The notes beneath the pieces were generated by a model. The model saw only the letters and a program-made list of their open reading frames with translations. It was not told the DNA's origin and did not search any database. The position numbers and the translations under genes were made by a program. DNA of 64,000 nt from NCBI RefSeq assembly GCF_001517975.1, contig NZ_KQ950183.1, positions 151,527 to 215,526 on the forward strand. Direction: 5' to 3'. Positions 37,733 through 45,317 of this stretch are shown here, one piece after another. The DNA is from Thermobifida cellulosilytica TB100 (GTDB taxonomy: Bacteria; Actinomycetota; Actinomycetes; Streptosporangiales; Streptosporangiaceae). Positions within the stretch are counted from its first letter, which is position 1. Each line of letters begins with the position of its first letter.

Positions 37733-39190
37733 ATGGCCGACCCCAAGGGCTTCCTCAAGATCACGGACCGGGAGCTGCCCCGGCACCGCCCGGTGGAGAT
37801 CCGCATCCAGGACTGGCGCGAGGTCTACGAGGACTTCGACCGCGGCACCCTCATCAAGCAGGCGTCGCGCTGCATGGACTGCGGCATCCCGTTCTGCCAC
37901 AACGGCTGCCCGCTGGGCAACCTCATCCCCGAGTGGAACGACCTGGTCTACCGGCACGACTGGCGTGAGGCGATCGAGCGGCTGCACGCCACCAACAACT
38001 TCCCCGAGTTCACCGGACGCCTGTGCCCCGCCCCGTGCGAGTCCGCGTGCGTCCTGGGCATCAACCAGCCCGCCGTCACCATCAAGAACGTCGAGGTCTC
38101 CATCATCGACCGCGCCTGGGAGGAGGGCTGGGTGCGGCCCCAGCCGCCCGCGGTGCGCACCGGCAAGAAGGTCGCCGTGGTCGGCTCCGGCCCCGCCGGA
38201 CTGGCCGCCGCCCAGCAGCTCACCCGCGCCGGGCACACGGTGACCGTCTACGAGCGCGCCGACCGCATCGGCGGCCTGCTGCGCTACGGCATCCCCGAGT
38301 TCAAGATGGAGAAGCGGCACCTCGACCGGCGCCTCGCCCAGATGCGCGCCGAGGGCACCGAGTTCCGCACCGGCGTCAACGTCGGCGTGGACCTCAGCGT
38401 CGAGCAGCTCCGCGCCGAACACGACGCCGTCGTCCTCGCCGGCGGCGCCACCGCCTGGCGCGACCTGCCCATCAAGGGCCGCGAGCTCAACGGCGTCCAC
38501 CAGGCCATGGAGTACCTGCCGCAGGCCAACCGGGTGCAGGAGGGCGACTACGACACCCCGCCGATCAACGCCCGGGGCAAGCACGTCGTCGTCATCGGCG
38601 GCGGCGACACCGGGGCCGACTGCGTCGGCACCGCCCACCGCCAGGGCGCGGCCTCCGTCACCCAACTGGAGATCATGCCCAAGCCGCCCACCACGCGGCC
38701 CGCCCACCAGCCGTGGCCGACCATGCCGATGCTGTACAAGGTCACCAGCGCCCACGAGGAGGGCGGCAAGCGCCTGTACTCGGTCAACACCCTGGAGTTC
38801 CTCGGCGACGACGAGGGCAACGTGCGCGCCCTCAAGCTCGTCGAGGTCAACCGCACCGACAAGGGCTTCGAACCGGTGCCCGGCACCGAGCGGGAGCTGC
38901 CCGCCCAGCTCGTCACCCTCGCCCTGGGCTTCCTCGGCCCGCAGCGGGAGGGCATGCTGGAGCAGCTCGGCGTGGAGCTCGACGCGCGCGGCAACGTCAA
39001 GCGCGACGCCGACTACGCCACCAGCGTCGAGGGCGTCTTCTGCGCCGGGGACATGGGCCGCGGCCAGTCCCTCATCGTGTGGGCCATCGCCGAGGGCCGC
39101 AGCGCCGCCGCCGCGGTCGACGCCTACCTGACGGGCAGCACCAACCTGCCCACCGCCATCCCGCCGACCGCGCGGCCGCTGACCGTCTGA
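37733..39190 (+). CDS. gltD: Glutamate synthase small subunit
   Basis: A 485-residue flavoprotein passing electrons from NADPH to GltB. N-terminal 4Fe-4S cysteine motifs: [17 protein letters not shown] and [15 protein letters not shown]-binding [15 protein letters not shown] near residue 147 and NADPH-binding [15 protein letters not shown] near 284 follow, with [19 protein letters not shown] at the C-terminus. ATG at 37733 follows AAAGGAGGG at 37714-37722. Thirty-two bases separate it from gltB. Confidence 0.98.
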   Translation: MADPKGFLKITDRELPRHRPVEIRIQDWREVYEDFDRGTLIKQASRCMDCGIPFCHNGCPLGNLIPEWNDLVYRHDWREAIERLHATNNFPEFTGRLCPAPCESACVLGINQPAVTIKNVEVSIIDRAWEEGWVRPQPPAVRTGKKVAVVGSGPAGLAAAQQLTRAGHTVTVYERADRIGGLLRYGIPEFKMEKRHLDRRLAQMRAEGTEFRTGVNVGVDLSVEQLRAEHDAVVLAGGATAWRDLPIKGRELNGVHQAMEYLPQANRVQEGDYDTPPINARGKHVVVIGGGDTGADCVGTAHRQGAASVTQLEIMPKPPTTRPAHQPWPTMPMLYKVTSAHEEGGKRLYSVNTLEFLGDDEGNVRALKLVEVNRTDKGFEPVPGTERELPAQLVTLALGFLGPQREGMLEQLGVELDARGNVKRDADYATSVEGVFCAGDMGRGQSLIVWAIAEGRSAAAAVDAYLTGSTNLPTAIPPTARPLTV

Positions 39191-39213
39191 GCCGGCGCGG
39201 CGCGCAGCGACAC

Positions 39214-39247
39214 GGAGCCGGAGGCCGCCCGGGCGGCCCCCGGCTCC
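39214..39247 (+). terminator. First hairpin after gltD
   Basis: Two 17-base arms (39214-39230 and 39231-39247) are complementary except for one mismatch, so a 34-base near-perfect palindrome follows the stop. Confidence 0.6.
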
Positions 39248-39250
39248 CCG

Positions 39251-39296
39251 GCGTTCCCCGCGCCGGGCCGGCCGTCCGGCCCGGCGCGGGGAACGC
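39251..39296 (+). terminator. Second hairpin after gltD, 21-bp perfect stem
   Basis: A perfect 21-bp stem (39251-39271 with 39276-39296) with a CCGT loop lies three bases after the first hairpin. It is the longest perfect inverted repeat I found in the window. Confidence 0.65.
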
Positions 39297-39413
39297 ACTG
39301 CCGGCCCGCCGCGGCCCGGGCAGCCCGCAGCAGACTCCCCGAGCTGCACCGACGCGACGGTCCGCGTCTCCCGTCCAGGTTTGAACCCCTGCCCCGGCGG
39401 CACCAAGTCCACC

Positions 39414-40328
39414 ATGGACACCTCATGGGACACGCTCCACGCCGCCGAACACTTCGTCGCCCGCAACGCCCGGCTCCTGGACCGCTACCGCTACGCCCAC
39501 CACTTCCAGAGCGAGCCGCCCCACGCCGCCCGCGCCGTCCTCGACGCCCACCGCAACGTCGACGGCGGGTACGGCAACGCCCTCGACCCGGAGCTGCGCG
39601 GCCACGGCAGCCAACCGCTCGCCACCGCGCTGGCCCTGCGCCTCCTCGACGAACTCGGCGCCCTGCCCGCCGACACCGCCCGGGCCGCCTGCCGCTACCT
39701 CACCAGCGTCACCCGGCCCGACGGGGGAGTCCCACCCGTCCTGCCCGCCGTGCGCCACACCGAGGCCGCGCCCTGGTGGCGCGAGCACCGCGACTTCGCC
39801 AGTGCGCTCAACCCCACCGCGACCATCGCGGGCCTGCTCCACAAGCACCGCGTCACCGACCCCTGGCGGGACCGCGCCTCGGCCTTCTGCTGGAGCCGCA
39901 TCTCCGCGCTGAACTGGACCGACCCCGAGGAGGCCGACGCGGTCTGCACCTTCCTCCAGTACGCCCCCGACCAGGAGCGCGCCCGCGCCGAACTCGCCCG
40001 CCTCGCCCCGATGATCCGCGCCGTCGTGCCGCTCGACCCCGCCGCCCAGGGGCGGGCGCACACCCCGCTCGACCTCGCCCGCCGCCCCGACGACCTGGCC
40101 CGCACCCTCTTCACCGACGCCGAGATCGACGCCCACCTCGACGCGCTCCAGGCGGCCCAGCAGCCCGACGGCGGCTGGCCGCTGCGGCGGCCCTGGGCCG
40201 CCGGCCCCGACGCCGAACGGCGCGGCGCCCTCACCGTGTCCCGCCTGCTCACCCTGCGCGCCTACGGCCGCCTCCCGCAGCCCGCCCCCCGCATGCTGTC
40301 CCGGTCCGCCCCCACGGCCGGCGCATGA
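39414..40328 (+). CDS. Alpha/alpha-toroid (prenyltransferase/squalene-cyclase-like) protein
   Basis: A 304-residue protein with repeats typical of the prenyltransferase and squalene-oxidase-repeat toroid: DGGYGNALDPELRGH near residue 53, RPDGGVPPVLP near 102 and QPDGGWPLRRPW near 255. It lacks the DxDD motif of cyclases and the QW-rich core of full triterpene cyclases, so an enzymatic role is unproved. It stands alone between gltD and a DJ-1-type gene; the ATG at 39414 has no strong ribosome site. Confidence 0.7.
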   Translation: MDTSWDTLHAAEHFVARNARLLDRYRYAHHFQSEPPHAARAVLDAHRNVDGGYGNALDPELRGHGSQPLATALALRLLDELGALPADTARAACRYLTSVTRPDGGVPPVLPAVRHTEAAPWWREHRDFASALNPTATIAGLLHKHRVTDPWRDRASAFCWSRISALNWTDPEEADAVCTFLQYAPDQERARAELARLAPMIRAVVPLDPAAQGRAHTPLDLARRPDDLARTLFTDAEIDAHLDALQAAQQPDGGWPLRRPWAAGPDAERRGALTVSRLLTLRAYGRLPQPAPRMLSRSAPTAGA

Positions 40329-40387
40329 ACGCCCCATGCCTGGGCAGGGGGCCACCGAAGCGCACCGCCCGACGGGAGGAGCATCCC

Positions 40388-40954
40388 ATGTCCGGCACAC
40401 TCGACGGAGTCACCGTCGCCGTGCTCGTCGCCCCCGAAGGAGCCGAGCAGGTCGAACTCACCTCTCCCTGGGAGGCCGTCCGCGAGGCGGGCGGACACCC
40501 CCGCCTGGTCTCCACCACCGGCGGGCGCGTCCAGGCGTTCCACCACCTCGACCGGGCCGACACCTTCGCGGTGGACGCGACCGTCGACCGGGTCGGCGCC
40601 CGCGACTTCGACGCGCTGCTGCTGCCCGGAGGGGTGGCCAACCCCGACTACCTGCGCACCCACGAGCGCGCCGTCGCCTTCGTCCGCGAGTTCTTCGACA
40701 CCGGGCGCCCCGTCGCCGCGATCTGCCACGCCGCCTGGGTCCTCGTCGAGGCCGACGTCGTCCGCGGCCGGACCCTCACCTCCTACCCCAGCCTGCGCAC
40801 CGACCTCACCAACGCCGGAGCCGTCTGGGTGGACCGGCCGGTCGTCGTCTCCGCCGACGGCCCCAACGCACTGGTCACCAGCCGCGGCCCCAAAGACCTG
40901 CCGGTTTTCAACAAGGCTCTGGTCAGCGCGTTCGCCGCCACGACGGTCTCGTGA
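40388..40954 (+). CDS. DJ-1/PfpI-family protein
   Basis: A 188-residue class I amidotransferase-like fold. The nucleophile elbow is AAICHAAWVLVEADVV near residue 118, with Cys followed by His; the acidic partner is the Glu in the first half (PEGAEQVELTSPWEAV). Members are chaperone/deglycase or glyoxalase-like, or the PfpI protease. ATG at 40388 follows GGGAGGA. It precedes pyk but a separate promoter lies between. Confidence 0.85.
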   Translation: MSGTLDGVTVAVLVAPEGAEQVELTSPWEAVREAGGHPRLVSTTGGRVQAFHHLDRADTFAVDATVDRVGARDFDALLLPGGVANPDYLRTHERAVAFVREFFDTGRPVAAICHAAWVLVEADVVRGRTLTSYPSLRTDLTNAGAVWVDRPVVVSADGPNALVTSRGPKDLPVFNKALVSAFAATTVS

Positions 40955-40968
40955 CGCCTACTTGCAAC

Positions 40969-40981
40969 CTGGTTTAGACCA
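40969..40981. promoter_or_regulatory. DasR-like operator upstream of pyk
   Basis: CTGGTTTAGACCA matches the Streptomyces dre consensus CTGGTCTAGACCA at 12 of 13 bases. It covers the expected -35 region of the pyk promoter, so a bound regulator would block it. Confidence 0.5.
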
Positions 40982-41000
40982 ATCGGCCCCAGAAAAGCTC

Positions 41001-41006
41001 TAAAGT
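41001..41006 (+). promoter_or_regulatory. -10 element of leaderless pyk promoter
   Basis: TAAAGT ends seven bases before the GTG at 41014. The upstream in-frame GTG at 41005 overlaps this hexamer and is an unlikely start. Confidence 0.5.
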
Positions 41007-41013
41007 GTTACAC

Positions 41014-42438
41014 GTGACACGTCGAGCAAAGATCGTCGCGACCCTTGGACCGGCCACTTCGAGCCCGGAAACCCTCCGCAGGCTCGTCGACGCCGGTCTG
41101 GACGTAGCGCGACTCAACCTCAGCCACGGTACCCACGCCGACCACAGCGCCAACTATGCCAACGTCCGCGCCGCCGCCGAGGCCAGCGGACGCAGCGTCG
41201 GCATCCTCGCCGACCTCCAGGGACCCAAGATCCGCCTCGGCACCTTCGCCGACGGCCCCGTCACCCTCAACCCCGGCGACGAGTTCACCATCACGGTCGA
41301 CGACGTCCCCGGCGACCGCCACCGGGTCTCCACCACCTACAAGGGACTCCCCGGCGACGTCCGTCCCGGCGACCGCGTCCTCATCGACGACGGCCGCGTC
41401 GTCCTCGAGTGCGTCAAGAGCTCCAGCACCGACGTCCACACCCGGGTCATCATCGGCGGCCAGGTCTCCGACCACAAGGGCCTCAACCTCCCCGGCGTCG
41501 CCGTCGCCGTCCCCGCCCTGACCGAGAAGGACGAACGCGACCTGCGCTGGGCCCTCGAACAGGGCGTCGACCTGGTCGCGCTCTCCTTCGTGCGCAGCCC
41601 CGCCGACGCCGAGGACGTCCACCGGGTCATGGACGAGGTGGGCGTGCGCGTCCCGCTCATCGCCAAGATCGAGAAACCCCAGGCGGTGGAGCGCCTCCAG
41701 GACATCATCGAGGCGTTCGACGGCGTCATGGTCGCGCGCGGCGACCTCGGCGTCGAGCTGCCCCTGGAGAACGTTCCGATGGTGCAGAAGCGCGCCATCG
41801 AACGCTGCCGCGACAAGGCCAAGCCGGTCATCGTCGCCACCCAGATGCTGGAGTCCATGATCAACGCCCCCCGGCCCACCCGGGCCGAGGCGTCCGACGT
41901 GGCCAACGCCGTCCTCGACGGCGCCGACGCCGTGATGCTCTCCGGCGAGACCAGCGTCGGCAAGTACCCCGTGGAGACCGTGCAGACCATGGCGCGCATC
42001 ATCGCCGCCGCCGAGCAGGAGTCCCTGCGCGCCTCCCACATCCTCAACCGCGTTCCCGAGACCGTGGGCGGCTCCATCGCCCGCGCCGCCGCGGAGGTGG
42101 GCGCCACCGTCGGAGCCAAGGCCCTGGTCGCCTTCACCAGCAGCGGCGAGACCGCGCGCCGCCTGGCCCGCTACCGCTCGCCCATCCCGCTGCTGGCCTT
42201 CACCACCGAGTCCTCCACCCGCGCCCAGCTCTCCCTCACCTGGGGCGTGGACACCCACCTCGTGCCGTGGGTGGACAACACCGACGACATGGTCCGCCAG
42301 GTCGAGACCGAACTGCTGGACATGGGCTACCAGAAGGGCGACAAGGTCGTCATCGTCGCCGGCAGCCCGCCCGGGACCCAGGGGTCCACCAACATGCTGC
42401 GCGTGCACCGCATGGGCGACGCCATCACCAACCGGTGA
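41014..42438 (+). CDS. pyk: Pyruvate kinase
   Basis: A 474-residue enzyme converting phosphoenolpyruvate and ADP to pyruvate and ATP. Landmarks: RAKIVATLGPATSSPE at the N-terminus, LSHGTHADH, ILADLQGPKIRLG, the signature LIAKIEKPQAVERL with catalytic Lys, VARGDLGVELP and TQMLESMI. The length is standard when read from GTG 41014. Its promoter shows a DasR-like palindrome, which would tie glycolytic flux to amino-sugar status. Confidence 0.98.
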   Translation: MTRRAKIVATLGPATSSPETLRRLVDAGLDVARLNLSHGTHADHSANYANVRAAAEASGRSVGILADLQGPKIRLGTFADGPVTLNPGDEFTITVDDVPGDRHRVSTTYKGLPGDVRPGDRVLIDDGRVVLECVKSSSTDVHTRVIIGGQVSDHKGLNLPGVAVAVPALTEKDERDLRWALEQGVDLVALSFVRSPADAEDVHRVMDEVGVRVPLIAKIEKPQAVERLQDIIEAFDGVMVARGDLGVELPLENVPMVQKRAIERCRDKAKPVIVATQMLESMINAPRPTRAEASDVANAVLDGADAVMLSGETSVGKYPVETVQTMARIIAAAEQESLRASHILNRVPETVGGSIARAAAEVGATVGAKALVAFTSSGETARRLARYRSPIPLLAFTTESSTRAQLSLTWGVDTHLVPWVDNTDDMVRQVETELLDMGYQKGDKVVIVAGSPPGTQGSTNMLRVHRMGDAITNR

Positions 42439-42528
42439 CCCCGTGCCGTCGCGTCCGCTCCCCGGCGGGGTGACCACGCCGCGCCCCGTCCGGGGAGTCC
42501 GGCCCCGCCCCGGCGAGGAGGGGGCGTC

Positions 42529-43473
42529 TCAGGAGCGGTGCTCGCGGCCCTCGCCCCGCTCTCCCACGACCACCCGGTCCAGCGGCATGTCCCAGGGCAG
42601 CAGCCGCCACGGGCTCGTCGGATCGGTCGTCAGCAGGCCCAGCGCGGCCCACATCCGGTCGGCTCCCGCCGCGGCCGGGCCGTCCTGCTCCAGCAGGAAG
42701 CCGGCGTGGAAGGCCGCCGACAACTGGCTCCACCCGCCGAACCGGCGTTGCAGATCCGCGGCCACCCGGCGCAGCAGCCCCTGCGTCTCCACCGGGCTCA
42801 GCCAGTCCAGCGTGGCGCCGCCGCAGATCAACGGGACCAGGTACACCGCCCGCCACCACTGGTAGGCGCCCACCACCACCGAGTCGGCGGGCTCGCGGGC
42901 CCCCGCGACCTCGCGCAGCCGCGCCACCTGCTCGGCGGTGAGCACCAGCGTCTGCTCGGGCTGGCAGCCGTCGGAGCGGCGGCTGCGCGCCACCCCCGAC
43001 CGCAGGTCCACGACCAGGTCGGTCTCGGGGGCGGCGTGCAGTTCCGCCCAGAGGCCCTCGATCTTCGCCAGCAGCCCTGCCCGGTCGGTGACGCCCAGCT
43101 CCCGGGCGAACGTGCGGCGGTAGCGCGACCGCAGTTGCGGACGGACCACCACGTCCCACGGCTCGGCCAGCGCCACGCGGAACGGCGCGGCCACCGCGGC
43201 CGCCCAGCGCTCGGTGCTCAACGGCGCGTCCGGATCCTTGGTCCGCAGCGCCGGGGCCTCGTAGGCGCCCACGACCAGCTCCGCGAAGGTGCCGACGAGC
43301 AGCGCCGCCGTGGGCAGCAGCGACCACCCGGGGAGGCCGGCGGCGACGAGCACCACGGTGAGCAGCGCCAGGGGGGCCATCAGCCACGGCAGGCGGCGCT
43401 TGGACGCCCAGGACACCACGGCCCACGCGCCGATCGCCAGCGCGCCCACGACCCCGGCCACCGCGGTGAACAC
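42529..43473 (-). CDS. Membrane protein with DUF1266-like C-terminal domain
   Basis: A 314-residue protein: three hydrophobic helices within residues 1-72, then a soluble domain. The C-terminal stretch VGAYQWWRAVYLVPLI and FGGWSQLSAAFHAGFLLEQ recall DUF1266, where a Trp-rich segment precedes an SW..f..g motif; I hold this loosely. Function unknown. It faces away from the tRNA and is convergent with pyk. Confidence 0.65.
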   Translation of the reverse strand: MFTAVAGVVGALAIGAWAVVSWASKRRLPWLMAPLALLTVVLVAAGLPGWSLLPTAALLVGTFAELVVGAYEAPALRTKDPDAPLSTERWAAAVAAPFRVALAEPWDVVVRPQLRSRYRRTFARELGVTDRAGLLAKIEGLWAELHAAPETDLVVDLRSGVARSRRSDGCQPEQTLVLTAEQVARLREVAGAREPADSVVVGAYQWWRAVYLVPLICGGATLDWLSPVETQGLLRRVAADLQRRFGGWSQLSAAFHAGFLLEQDGPAAAGADRMWAALGLLTTDPTSPWRLLPWDMPLDRVVVGERGEGREHRS

Positions 43474-44199
43474 CCGTCACTCCTCTCCTCGCCGCCGTCC
43501 GTGGCAGGACACACGGAAGAATCCAGTGCTTCCAGGATCGACGACCCCGGGCGGCGACAGGAACCAAAGCGGCATGTTGTACTCAGGTTGTGGCCGTGAT
43601 GTGACCCGCTATGCCCGGAAGCGGGGAGAAGGTGCAGGTAGCGTCACTGCCCGGAGACGCAGACGGCAGGAGCCCCGGTGTTCCGCGCCGACCGCGCGAC
43701 GGATTCCGGACCTCCGAAGCGGCCCGCCGGGCCGGGCCCGGCCCCGAAGGCAGGCACCGGGCCCCGCAAATCCCCGGCCCTCCGCCGCGGAAAACACGGC
43801 GGGAATCCGCGCGCCCTCCCGGTCCGCGGGGCTTTCCCCTGCGGCCGACGGGGCGGCGCGGCGCGGAGCAGAACAGGCCGCAGACCGGTTTTCCGCAATG
43901 GCGGAAGGCGGCGTCGGAACGCCGGGGAAAGCGGCGGACGCCGACCGGGGGAGCGGTACGGGAAAAAGGCGCACGGAGCCGTTTCCGGCGGACGCCTCCC
44001 GGCAATTCCCGCCCTGAGGGGAGCACCGTTGCGCGACGGTGCGGAAAAACGTCCGGAGCGGTGCCGCCGCGAGCGTCGTCGGCGGTCCGGGGCAAGGCGC
44101 GGGCCCCGGGAGGGGCAGGACGGCGCGGCACGCCCCCGGAGCCGCCGGTCCGCCGCCCGGGGCGCGGAAGGAGTGCGGGGAAAAGAGGACGGCAGACAA
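43474..44199. other. Gene-free GC-rich spacer
   Basis: More than 700 bases hold no gene I can support. Several frames are open on both strands because of base composition; their products are Arg/Pro/Gly-rich and have no ribosome site. The only local structure I note is a small stem, TTCCGC/GCGGAA, near 43893. Confidence 0.5.
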
Positions 44200-44226
44200 G
44201 AAAGCCGCCTCTGGCGGGCGGCTTTC
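44200..44226 (-). terminator. Terminator of the tRNA gene
   Basis: On the minus strand a 10-bp stem (44226-44217 with 44209-44200) with a seven-base loop is followed by TTGTCT, 18 bases beyond the tRNA 3' end. This is close to a classical intrinsic terminator. Confidence 0.75.
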
Positions 44227-44244
44227 GCGTGCGAAGGGGAAGAG

Positions 44245-44318
44245 TACCCCGGGTCGGATTCGAACCGACACTGTATGGATTTTGAGTCCACCATCTCTAC
44301 CGATTGGATTACCGGGGC
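44245..44318 (-). tRNA. tRNA with anticodon CAA (Leu) and short variable loop
   Basis: A 74-base cloverleaf can be folded: 7-bp acceptor (GCCCCGG with CCGGGGT, one G-U), D arm of three pairs with GG in the loop, anticodon stem GTGGA/TCCAT with loop CTCAAAA (anticodon CAA, UUG leucine codon), five-base variable loop ACAGT, T arm GTCGG/CCGAC with loop TTCGAAT, discriminator A. CCA is not encoded. Bacterial leucine tRNAs normally have a long variable arm; this one does not. A terminator follows. It is divergent from pdtaR. Confidence 0.85.
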
Positions 44319-44434
44319 GCTGTCGAATCTGGTCGTCCTGGAGGAGCTTTTCCGGGATTCCCGCGTTCCTCCGGGGACGGTCCGGCCAGGGGCTGGCGGC
44401 CCCGGACGGTGCAGACTATCTTAGCGGATCTCTG

Positions 44435-44440
44435 TACCCT
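44435..44440 (+). promoter_or_regulatory. -10 element of leaderless pdtaR promoter
   Basis: TACCCT ends seven bases before the GTG at 44448. No ribosome site lies in front of that GTG. Confidence 0.45.
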
Positions 44441-44447
44441 CTTGTCT

Positions 44448-45038
44448 GTGACGCAGACGCAGACGCAGAGCCGCGTGGTGATCGCGGAAGACGAGGCCCT
44501 GATCCGACTGGATCTGAAGGAGATGCTGGAGGAGGACGGCTACGAGGTCGTGGGAGAGGCCGGGGACGGGGAGGCCGCCGTCCGCCTCGCCACCGAGCTC
44601 CGCCCCGACCTCGTCATCCTCGACATCAAGATGCCCGTCCTGGACGGGCTGTCCGCCGCCGAGCGGATCGCCGCCGAGCGGATCGCGCCCGTGGTCATCC
44701 TGACCGCCTTCTCCCAGCGCGACCTGGTGGAGCGGGCCCGCGACGCCGGAGCGATGGCCTACCTGGTCAAGCCCTTCACCAAGAGCGACCTGGTGCCCGC
44801 CATCGAGATGGCGGTGAGCCGCTACGCGGAGATCACCGCCCTGGAGGCCGAGGTCAGCGGGCTCAACGAGCGCCTGGAGACCCGCAAGATCGTCGAGCGC
44901 GCCAAAGGGCTGTTGCAGAGCCGGCACGGCCTCAGCGAACCCGAGGCGTTCCGGTGGATCCAGAAGAACTCCATGGACCGCCGACTCACGATGCGCAAGG
45001 TGGCCGAGACCGTGCTGGAGACCCTCGGTGACCAGTGA
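44448..45038 (+). CDS. pdtaR: ANTAR-domain response regulator
   Basis: A 196-residue two-domain regulator. The receiver domain has the acidic pocket EDE at 14-16, phosphoacceptor Asp59 in VILDIKMPVLDG, and the Thr and Lys in ILTAFSQ and LVKPFT. The C-terminal ANTAR domain (about 135-190; IVERAKGLLQ, EAFRWIQKNSM, LTMRKVAETVL) binds dual-hexaloop RNA hairpins and acts as an antiterminator. Its partner kinase PdtaS is not in the window. GTG 44448 was chosen; TTG 44442 is possible. A strong terminator follows. Confidence 0.95.
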   Translation: MTQTQTQSRVVIAEDEALIRLDLKEMLEEDGYEVVGEAGDGEAAVRLATELRPDLVILDIKMPVLDGLSAAERIAAERIAPVVILTAFSQRDLVERARDAGAMAYLVKPFTKSDLVPAIEMAVSRYAEITALEAEVSGLNERLETRKIVERAKGLLQSRHGLSEPEAFRWIQKNSMDRRLTMRKVAETVLETLGDQ

Positions 45039-45082
45039 CCGCCCCCCGGGGGAAGCCCCCCGGTCCCCGCGGGGCTGTTGTG

Positions 45083-45120
45083 GGGCCGGCCGCGCCCAGC
45101 GGCCGGCCCTTCCGTGTTTC
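45083..45120 (+). terminator. Terminator after pdtaR
   Basis: A perfect 11-bp stem (45083-45093 with 45099-45109) and GCCCA loop are followed by TTCCGTGTTTCT. Confidence 0.75.
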
Positions 45121-45317
45121 TCCTGGAAAAGCGAGTCAACGGCAGGACAGTTCCGATTGCGTCACGGTTGCGCACGAAGCAATGACGTTTGGATCACGTG
45201 GCTTAAGTGATCCTGAATAAACCGCCTAAATCCCGCTAAACTCGCGCCACCGAAACAACCAGCTTGGCCCATGGGTGAGCCCCGGGGCCTCCTCGATATG
45301 CGCAAGGGAGCGCGCAC

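Noticed and set aside
43611-44285. Overlapping long frames on both strands before the tRNA
   Set aside because: Several registers are open at once, products are low-complexity and two frames run through the tRNA; no ribosome site supports any.
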